64,000 bases of DNA from positions 50,297,346 to 50,361,345 of the forward strand of contig OY744607.1 in the NCBI GenBank assembly GCA_963556255.1, given 5' to 3'. Within the stretch, counting starts at the first letter, position 1. Each line of letters starts with the position of its first letter. Below are positions 23,896 to 34,816 of this stretch, piece by piece. Made by a program: the position numbers and the translations under genes. Source of the stretch: Allolobophora icterica. Its lineage: Eukaryota > Annelida > Clitellata > Crassiclitellata > Lumbricidae. Below the pieces are notes generated by a model that saw nothing but the letters and a program-made list of their open reading frames with translations, searched no databases and was not told the DNA's origin.

Positions 23896-24088
23896 CACCG
23901 GCGGCGATCTTGTTTGACAGGTGGGGGAACACTTAAGAACTGATCTGGTCAAAAAAAAGAGTTTTGAGCTGACCTGGTCTAAAAAAGAGGTGGAAAACGT
24001 TTGCCTTTTTGGGTGTTTCTCCAAAATGTGGGGGGACAAATGTTTGGTGGGTCTTGTCCCCTCGACCCCCCCGTGATCGCCGGCCATG
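23896..24088. mobile_element. Short hAT-type MITE, 8-bp TSD
   Basis: Ends CACCGGCGGCGATC and GATCGCCGGCCATG form an imperfect inverted repeat, with AGGATTGG at 23888-23895 and 24089-24096. The inner sequence (ACTGATCTGGTCAAAAAA units) also occurs at about 46095-46290. Confidence 0.82.
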
Positions 24089-24289
24089 AGGATTGGTCAT
24101 CATCACTTTGTGCTAGGCTACGCCTAAAATGAACACAATCTACGGAGGCCCTTAATGGACATATTCGATTGGGAAGGGTCGAGTGACTCGAGTCATACCT
24201 AAACTGCAGACAAACCAAGATATACTGCTGTAAATTTACCAAAATCTAAGGACGATTAGCTATTGATACGTGCTGTGACGGTGTTAAGA

Positions 24290-25050
24290 CTTCAGTTTAC
24301 CCCCTCTTTCAAGTTACCCCCCCCCCCCGGTAATCTGAAATCGATTTCAGATTACCCCCGGGGGTAGTCTGAACGCGATTTCAAGTTACCCCTGCGCTGT
24401 TCACATTACCCCCGGGGGGAATCTGAAATCGATTTCAGATTACCCCCGGTAATCTGAACGCGATTTCAGATTACCCCCCGGTAACCTGACGCGATTTCAG
24501 ATTACCCCCCAGGTAATCTGAACGCGATTTCAGATTACCCCCCGGTAATCTGAACGCGATTTCAAGTTACCCCTGCCATGTTCACATAAGATAAAATGCT
24601 AACTATCCCACCGAGCTGTTTCGAACGACTGAGAATATTAACGTTTCCCACGGCTGACGCACTGATTGCAAGCATTGACCAGTAAAACCAGCCAGACAGA
24701 CAACTACAGTACTATATATGCGTGTCAGCTGCTCCATTTCATGAGTTTATGTAGTTGAGGCACAGAGAGAGAGAGAACTTATCGTACATAATGCTATAAG
24801 GGGATAATGAGAGTTCAGCGAAAAATATTGCAATTATTATTAGTATTATATAAGATAATCGAAAATGGGCCCCACTAATTTAAGGGGGTAATCTGAAATC
24901 GTAGGGGGTAATCTGAAATCGATTTCAAGTTACCCCCGGGAGTAACTTGAAATTGATTTCAGATTACCCCTCGGTAATCTGAACGCGATTTCAAGTTACC
25001 GGGGGGTAATGTGAAATAGGGGTAATCTGAAATCGCTATACCGGACTTTG
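24290..25050. repeat. Array of palindromic GGGGTAATCTGAAATCG units
   Basis: Many copies of a ~35-40 bp self-complementary unit built from GGTAATCTGAA, (AT/CG)CGATTTCAGATTACC and poly-C/poly-G joints, in two blocks (24290-24590, 24880-25050). The blocks flank ~290 bp of unrelated sequence. No gene or TSD seen; probably a fold-back or satellite-like element. Confidence 0.75.
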
Positions 25051-25195
25051 GGTGATGTAGGTCACAAAAAATATATAAGCGACTTCAGTATGGTTCCACT
25101 GTCTATTACTTATTTTTCTCATTTGTTTTCTTTATCGGGAAATTAATTGTTAATTCTGCGTGGTTTGGAATGTTCTCGTCGCTTGTAATGCCTTC

Positions 25196-25196
<1 letters not shown>

Positions 25197-25266
<70 letters not shown>
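25197..25266. repeat. (CTG)n trinucleotide repeat
   Basis: About 23 perfect CTG/CAG units. The minus-strand frame would read poly-Gln, but no flanking coding motif supports a gene. Confidence 0.95.
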
Positions 25267-25544
25267 ATAACTGTACTGTGCATTATTTCTTCTCCATCCA
25301 TCTGCCATCTCATATCTAACATATTGTAACGGAGTCCTAGCTGCCCCGCCTGTCTGGAATTAACTTCTGTCAGAATTGCGATTATTATTTTACCCATCCT
25401 ACGAACTCAGCAGCATTGCTCTTGTTGCTATCTCTGCGCTGCTCTTTCAATCAAACTTATTATTATTGGTACTGGTGGTGATTCTGCCGATATTGGTGGT
25501 GGTTTTAAAATAGTGGTGGTAGTATAGTAGTATTAGCAGTGGTA

Positions 25545-25577
25545 GAAGTAGAAATTGTAGTAATAGTAGTGGCAATG

Positions 25578-25647
<70 letters not shown>

Positions 25648-25739
25648 TGGAAGTGGTAGTGGTAGTGGTAGTGGTAGTGGTAGTGGTAGTGGTAGTGGTA
25701 GTGGTAGTGGTAGTGGTAGTGGTAGTGGTAGTGGTAGTG

Positions 25740-25827
<88 letters not shown>

Positions 25828-25870
25828 TAGTAATGGTAATAGTGGTAGCAGTGGTAGTGGCAGTAGTGTT
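25545..25870. repeat. (AGT/GGT)n compound repeat
   Basis: Long alternation of AGT and GGT triplet blocks, so all frames are open. Not coding. Confidence 0.95.
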
Positions 25871-25949
25871 GGTATGATCATGTATGTATCTGAACACTTA
25901 TATAGCGCGTTTGAAACCTCACAGAGGAGCTGTAGAACCTCACAAAGGC

Positions 25950-25951
25950 GT

Positions 25952-26021
<70 letters not shown>

Positions 26022-26037
26022 CCATCATCATCATCAT
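25950..26037. repeat. (TCA)n microsatellite
   Basis: Near-perfect TCA repeats, one ACC interruption. Confidence 0.95.
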
Positions 26038-26510
26038 AATCTGCATTTTTTATCTCATTGGTCAAGTATCATCTTCGTCTTCATCGTCAACAACTAAAAG
26101 CGAAAGTCTGGAATGTACGCGTTCTTCTTCTCTATGACTACAGAACGGGACTACAAAGATTCCTGCAACGCAACATCTGTTGCCTGGAATATCGCGAATG
26201 CAATATATTTGCATTGTACTTCGAATATGTAGACTTTGCATCATTGGCTACCAATGAAATCGCCATTCTTCGAACAGCTTACCATCCTGAAAGAGCGTCA
26301 GAAGCGCTCATAGTAGCTGCTGATAGCTAACGACAGTAACACTTTACATCAGCTGTCTATTTTGTAAAATCGAGTTTTTGACTTGCATAATTAAAAAGCT
26401 ACTTACTTTCTTACCTACTTAGTTATCATTTACAATAATGTTATCCTTGGTATTTTAATCCAAATGTACAAGAAAACGTATGAGAAGCTGTCTATAAACG
26501 CCTGATGAAG

Positions 26511-29500
26511 TTATAGTTTTAGAGTGATGACATACTCCGGATAGACCTGCATGTCCTTGAAAACGATAAACATTGTGGGCGCCGACATATTATCGACAAC
26601 GGAGTCGAATCGGAACTCTGGGGTTCTCATCGGGGGTTCCTTGAGTCCCGGTTTTCCTTGGGTGAAGTGGCCGGTGAGGACGCGACATTGGAAGATGTAC
26701 TTCTGTCCCTTGCTGTCCGGAGGAGAGTAGGTTGATGAGGCGGAGTATTCAAAGGATTTTGCAAAGTAGACGCCATCACCGTAAGCGGTTGCTGAAACAG
26801 AAAGTGTTTACATCAGCTTGTGCTAAGTGACTTTGATTACCGGTATATGATATGAAATTAATTGGATTGGATTAGCTTAGATTAGGCCATTGAAAACATA
26901 GTCACAATCAACTCCATGTGTTCCTGCTTCTATGCACAAATTCTAGACAAGGTCCATGAGGTGTCTACAGATTTACCAATATACATACTTCTGCACCTGG
27001 CGCTTATATGAGGGATTTAAAATGCACCATAATAATAAATGTATGCATACATACATACATACATACATACATGCATGAATGCATGCATGCATACATACAT
27101 ACATACATACATACATACATACATACATACATACATACATACATACATACATACATACATACATACATACATACATACATACATACATACATACATGCAT
27201 GCATACATACATACATACATACATACATACATACATACATACATACATACATACATAGGGGCCTACATACATACATACATACATAATAGGGTGGGGCAAA
27301 TACCGGTTGCCTCAACCAGACAACGATAAATAGAAGCTCCCTCATCTACTGGTTAATGAAATAATTAATTTTCATATTTTGTATCATGTCTAGGGGTCGC
27401 AACTTTGAAAAATGTGTGACGTCATTTAGTTCATTAGAAATAAATAACAAATGCATTAATCTTATTACAATAGGGTCATAGAAACTCATTAATGTCGACT
27501 ATAATATATTACACAATCACTTTAATTCACAAATTACACACTACACAGTACACTACTATATTGTATTGTATTGTATTTTATTGTATTGTATTTAAAAACT
27601 TATAAGTGCCTCTACCAAGTTCCCACCAATCAAGGGCGCTCCCAGTGCGAAGGTTCTCGGGAATAAAGGCAAGTTTAAAGACAACGAAAAGCTGTGGCAG
27701 GACCACCGGATAGTACTGCAGCCCGGGCCGAATGAGGAAGCTGATTCCACAATGAAGGGCCAATAGTAACAAAGGAATGAGACTGGGCTATCACCGTTCT
27801 CACTGGGGGAACAAATGAGTCAAGTCGATCAGAGGAGCGAAGAGGGCGAAGGGAGCTAGCTGAAGTAGGAAGACGTAGTGGGTCACAGAGGTATTTAGGA
27901 GCAAGACCCAGGTAAGATCGGAAAATATGGATAAGTACCTTTAGTTGGAACGAGACTGGACCATCACCTTTCTCACTGGGGAACAAATAAGTCATATATG
28001 TACCTTTAGTTGGATGCGGGCAGTAAGAGGAATCCGGTGAAGATGTTCAAACATGAATGTGGAAATATGGGAGAATCGTGGGAGACGGGTGATTTGTCTG
28101 GCAGCTGCTTTAAGAACAGATTGTAGAGGGGAGAGATGGACTTTGGGGAGGCCAACAGAGGGAGTTACAGTAATCAATGCGAGAGCAGATAAAGGCATAG
28201 ACAATGGGAGTAAAGACTGGAGAGGAGACAGATCGCCGGATAGCCTTGAGACGTCGGAGATGGTAGTAGCACAAGCGGGTGAGATTAGAGATATAGTCAG
28301 AAAAAGAAAGGGAGCTATAAAGAATTATACCCAGGTTGCGGTCAGATGCAGAGAATGTATAAAAAGGAAAGCTTTGAGATAAAAGAGGGTAGTCAACCTT
28401 GGCCAGTTGTTGACGAGTGCCAAACTAAATCAATTGGGTCTCTGCTGGGTTTAAAGAAAACATGTTTAAGGACAGCCATGCTTGAAGATCATGAAAGAGA
28501 GCATAAATGCGAGCAGTAAGAAACAGCTGAGCATACGGAGACCCATGCACGTAGAGCTGGGCGTCATCAGCATAGAGGCAGCCAGTGGTTAAATGCGTTA
28601 CAAAGCTGGAGGTAATATCAGCTGATTAAAGCAGGTAAAGGAGTAGGCCAAGTACTGATCCCTGGGGACACCAAACTTGACAGTAACCCAGTGTGTTCTG
28701 GAGTCACCCCAGATTATCGTTTGTGTGCGATCTGTAAGATAGGACTGGAACCAAATAAGAGATGAGCCCCTGAGACCACTTGAGAACTCGAGACGTTGCA
28801 GGAGGATCTCATGGTCAACCATGTCAAAGGCAGCAGAGATGTCAAATAGAGCAAGCAACGAGATCTCGGATCTGTCAAACGCAGTGTAGCAACCAGAGAG
28901 GAGAGATAAGAGGACAGTTTAAGTAGAGTTTCTGCAGTCTGAGGCCGAGTTCACGGACATGACTCACGCCACGGTGTTATCATTCAAATGAAGAAATCAA
29001 GATTGGACTTGCCAACTACAGAAACTAAAGCTGATTTCCTGAACTAAGTTAAAACATTTACACTGCAGTACTGTGTCAGATGCTTTTTCATTTATTTTAT
29101 TACTCATTGTTGTTTGTAGCTTTAACTTTGGGTTCTTAATTTGAAAGTCATAACCATTAAACCGGCTGATGTAAGACCAGCTCTCATTTTACAACATATT
29201 GCGTTTTCGGTCTGGTGTTTCAGACAAAGTTGCTAGAAAACGGTGATACATATCAAAAATCAATTTTTGGTGCAATATCAACTTTAACATGGACCTTCGA
29301 TTTAGGTTTGTCCGGGAACTGAACTCGAGTTTTTATTACTTTTTGCCCCACCCTAATACATAATCTCGAAATTTCTCCAGCGCCCAAAATAGCGAAGTCG
29401 CGGAAATCAGCTTATTCACAAGCGCTTAGTCAATACATAATTGATAGGCGGGGCTGAAATCGGTTCCAGGTCTACGTCCAAAGGGGTCAGGCAGGCAGTC

Positions 29501-32500
29501 AGGCGGCTAAGGTGGACGGTGTTTCGAGTTGAACGACGTGGAAGGTAAGGGGAAGAGGAGGAATCGGGAATGGATTTGTGAAAGATCAGTGTTTTCAATT
29601 TTGAGTGAAAGGCCTGTGGAGAGATAGCAAGAGATGAGGTTCTGGTGAGTTCGTTCGATGGATCAGATATTTGTCGTAATGCTGAAGGGAATTTGTTCCA
29701 GAGTGGTGGAAGAGCTATGGCTATGGCGATTCGGAAATTTTAATGATGCGGTGACGGAAGGACGCAGTAGGGCGGAAGAGGAGCGGGTTGAGCGAAGTGT
29801 TTGAACCGTGAACAGCTGGCGAAGATCTATAGGAGGGCTGGGAGGATTGAAATGTATTGTAGCTGAGTGATTTGACTTTATATTATTGTGCATAAGACAC
29901 TGGCGCTAGAGAATAATTTGAATAATTGCGTTTTGTTAACTGACCGTTCTTCCCGCAGTAGCTTCTATTGAATCCGTCTCTGTAGAGGTTACCGAGTGCA
30001 TCAGCGCTCGTTCCATGCCACAGGATGCTTTCGTTAACTGTTCCTGGGTCGTTGACTCTCATCATATCCTCTCGACAAGTGCTGTACGTCTTGTACAACC
30101 GAAGGTTTTCGATCCGACAAATCTGCGACAGAAGAAATACCGAGTGTAATTTTAGCTGCAAATGTATATAGCACCACTACTTTAAGACAAACTCGTCAAA
30201 GGCGCTTCCGACCTGACAGAAGAAACCCAAGATCGCATGGAATAGTTTGATATGGCAAGAAGAAGGGGCAAAGGCCAATCGGCTCATGTTGTAAGTTACC
30301 ATAGACAACAAGTTTTATCCTTGTGCTGAGAGAACTACAGATGAGGTGGGGTAAGACCAAGTTTCGTGGGGTCAGGCCCGGTTCGTCCATATGGGCAACT
30401 GGACAGCCGCCCAGGGCCGCCGATTTTTAGGGGCCGCCAATTTTCCATTTTTTTAAATTTTTATTGTTATTCGTAACAAGAGGCGAATGACAATGACTAA
30501 AAAAAGGTCATCAACTTTTTTGTGCTTAGGGCCGCCGATTTTTCGATTTGCCCAGGGCCGCCAAATTTCTTGAGCCGGGCCTGCGTGGGGTAAGGTTAGA
30601 TGAGGTAATGTATGGCGAGGTAAGGTCAGAAACAATAGTTTGAGGTCAGCCACGGTAAGGTTAGGTAAGGGTGAAAAAATAAAGTTGAGGTTTCATCAAG
30701 ATAAAATAGGTTTTGCAGGTGTGGTAAAGTAAGGTAATCTGAGAAGTTTAAAATATTTATCAAGGCATTTAATATAGAGCATTTGGAGGAACCTCTCGAA
30801 AGTCATGCATCCACGAACATCTCTGGCTGATTGACCAACGGTACCTTATAAGGTACAGTTTGTCTTTGAGACTTAATTGGACCAATGTTATCAACAACTG
30901 TACCTTAAATAGACGAGGTTGATTCTGTTAATTCTTTTCACCGACCTTATCGACTTTCCTCGTATACTTCTTTCCTCCCATCTGATCCATGTTCTGAATG
31001 ACTGCCTTGAACTCAGGGTCCGATTTGGACAGTTCGGGTCTCCTGTGGGAGATGGATGAATTCGCCGGAGTCCATTTCGCTGTATAGGCATCGCATTCTA
31101 CAGAAGAACAGGTCAAGAAGAACCACGTTGCAAGTAAAACATTGTATTTGTAATTAGTAACTTCTAATGTACAAAACATCAACTGATGCGCACCAAACCC
31201 AAGCCGTATACATTCAGGTCAGTATCCAGGAGACCATTCCGAAAAGACAGAGACAGCCTATATATGGTGGAAAAGCAATTTGAAAAGGTATACTATCTAC
31301 TCGTCATACGCACATAGGCCTACATAGGCCTACTTACTATTCTGCGATATAATACAACTGCATTTCGATAATGCACTCATTTCAAAGTTCAGAAGTGCAC
31401 ACACAACAGAACAGCGATGCTGCTCTGCAATTGTGTGTAAAGCACTTGCTTAAGGTCACTAGATAGTAACCAACTGAGTGAAGGTTCGAACCCGTACTCT
31501 CCGTGTTACAGGCCCAACGTTCTACCAATCGGCTCCACATGGATACAAGCATGCATACTTAAATACACAACGCTTCTGTGAAAGCCTTATTAAGTGTCTT
31601 TATAGATGCATGCATGCACGCATACATACATATATGCAATCATGCATACATACATACATACATACGTACATACATTTATGCATACATACATGTACAGGGT
31701 GGGCCAAAAAAAGTAACCCCCTGACGTTTTTGCTAATATTTCGGCCAACAGTAAGATTTTTTATATCAAATTTTACTGGCTGAAAAGTAATTCAGATCTA
31801 CGTATGACATCCAAATTTCACAAAAATATGTCAAACAGAGCCAAAGTTGTATCACTTTTACTGAGTCCACCCACTGTTTTTTGATGTTCCAAAAACATGT
31901 AACGCAACAAACAGTAACAAAAGTCACATTAAGTCACATCTCAAATAATTGGTTATATTTCGGCCAAAAGTAAGAATTTTTAAATAATCAAATGTAATTA
32001 GTATTATTATTATTTAGAAAATAAGCGGGGCACCAGCGTAGCTGCACGTCACTGTGACGTCATTTCGCAAGAAGATGATCAATTTGGCGAATGAACAATT
32101 TTTCAGATTAATAATTTATAAAAAATCAAATGGGAAAGGTGTCAATGACAGACAAAATGCATTTTGTTGATGAAAAGGCGAAGGTGAATTTTGCATATTA
32201 CGTTTCTCGCCTGCTTCCAGAATTAATTAATATACTGCTCGTCTCTGCCCCCAAACTCTCCGGATTTGAATCCGCTGGATTATCACGCGTGGGGAGTTAT
32301 GCTGGAGAAATACCACAATCTGCGACCAAAGCCAAAAACGATAAGAGAATTGAAGGTCGCATTGGAGTTGATATGGGAAGATTTACCTCTGGAATCTATC
32401 AACAAGGCCATCAAAAACTTTACAAAGAGACTCAGAAAACGTGTGGGTACTGGTGAACACAAGTTGTGAAGAAATATCACGTCTGTTTGATACCAATTAT

Positions 32501-34606
32501 TTGAGATGTGACTTAATAAAATCGTTTTTTGTTACTTTTTGTTGCATTACATGTTTTTGGACCATCAAAAGACAGTGGGTGGACTCAGTAAAAGTGATAT
32601 AACTTTGGTTCTGTTTGAAATATTTTGGTGAAATTTGGCTGTAATACGTAAATATGAATTACTTTTCAGCCAGTATAAAATTTGATATAAAAATTCTTAC
32701 TTTTGGCCGAAATATTAGCAAAAACGTCTAGGGGGTTAATTTTTTGGCCCACCCTGTACATGCATGCATAGTTGAATACATACATGCGCATATATACGAA
32801 CATGGAAAAAGATACTGCTGTTCGTTTAGTAAATTGAATGTAGTTTGACTGAAAACACTTCTTAAAGTTGCTACATCTCAAGCTGTGACGAGAACTTACC
32901 CGGTGCGACATCTGGCGGGCGACTTGCAATAGACGCTCTTGGAACTGGTGTCATTGGTGGCGCCACTGGAGCCATGCCGTACGGAAAGGACTGTTGGAAA
33001 TTACATCTGAATTCTGGTGCTTTGATTGCTTCCAATGCGGAACCTCGATATCTTGTGCCAGGCGAATTGCGACCGTTTACAGGTTGAAAATCTGTAGCAA
33101 CAGTACATAGATGTGCGTATGCATTAGGTATTCATGTATGTATATTCTTATGCGAGTATGTACATGTATATATATGTATATATTGCATATGTTTATATGT
33201 ACATATATGTGTGTGTATGTATATGTGTGTATGCGTTTATGTATATGGGCCATTTTGCGTGCATCTATGTCAGTAGTATGTTTCCGGTTATTTGTCTAGC
33301 GCCTTTTGCAGCCATCTCATGGCTCTTGTGGTATGAACTACGAATATGACTAAAGGTGCGTTTCAGAATCGTACACTTTCCTCATTTCTTTCACTCGCTT
33401 ATTAACTTACCGTCAGCGGAAGTGGAACTCTGAACGGAACTCCTCGTCGTTGATGACTTCCGGTTGCTGGATCTGATGATAGGTGGCTTCGTTTGATGTT
33501 CGTTTCCGGTTACGGCTCCTGGTGGCAAACTGACAATTTCTGTAAACATACCAAATCAATTCTGTAATCATTATGTAATCATTCTGTAACGTGTAATCAA
33601 GTCAAATCGTGTGTTCATTCAGTTCAGACAAATCAACGACGTGTAATAGTAAATCAGTAAATCAAGAGCGACCTATCCTACATACTTAGACCAGCAATTC
33701 TTAAGCTAATTTCCGTATTTATTATGGCCTATAATATACATCTCCGATTTCGACGTAGTTTCTGCTTGTTAAGTAGATTGTTCTCCGTTCTCGAGTTACT
33801 GCTCTTGATGGACTAGTCACTAGCGTTTGTAGTTGGTTGAAGATCCGTTTCTTCCCGTTAGTTCTCGTCACACAGTTCACCAAAAAACTATCGTTCGAAC
33901 AATGATTGTTCCCGCAACGATTTGATAATAAATAAATAATACATCTTCGTTATTAATTCAAACTGACAAGTACGCAGTAAGATTACATGATGTAGTAGTA
34001 ACAGACGATAACAAGTTTAATAGGAGTCGAATAACTGGAATGTGATTCCAAAGTTTAGTTCTAGTGTAAGTATAAGTTCTGCGCTGTCTTAGAACAAGAC
34101 CAGCACACCGATTAACGACGTTTCGATGTCTAACTTTACTCTATCGCTGCTGAAGATACTCAAAACCGACCGAACAGTTCGCTTCTACTCTGGTCAAACA
34201 ACTTAAATGATCCTTACGACGTTCTCTCTCTCTCAGTAACGTCCGATCAGGAGTTAACAACATACGACTATTCGACACACCTCCTTACGTGTCGCAATCT
34301 GGCATTACAACTGCTCCTTGCTCGCTCCAAAAATCGCCAGTGCGCTTGCGCCGCAGACGATAATCTTTACAGCTCGCTTTTGATTCATCCTATCAGCATC
34401 GAACCATATCTCCGAACTTCGGTGAAATTTTATATCCTAACAGGCTGGTCTTAAGTGCTGGTTAATTATATAATCAATTAAGACAAACAATCTCATCTAA
34501 TTTGCACTTAATTACCCCTATCCTAGATCATAAACAGCTGCTATATTAGCCTAGAGAAGGGTATATTGTGTGGGGAAAAGAACATCGTTACATATACATA
34601 CACACA

Positions 34607-34637
<31 letters not shown>

Positions 34638-34784
34638 CATACATACATTACATATATACATACATACATATATACATGCATACATACATAGATACATGCA
34701 TACATACATACATACATACATACATACATACATACATACATACATACAAACATACATACATACATACATACATACATACATACA

Positions 34785-34816
<32 letters not shown>

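Noticed and set aside
24290..25050. CRISPR-like array
   Set aside because: Units are palindromic and contiguous with no unique spacers, and the genome is eukaryotic.
25143..26046. Poly-Gln, poly-Thr, poly-Leu and poly-Met frames
   Set aside because: Triplet microsatellites open in every frame, with no flanking conserved coding sequence.
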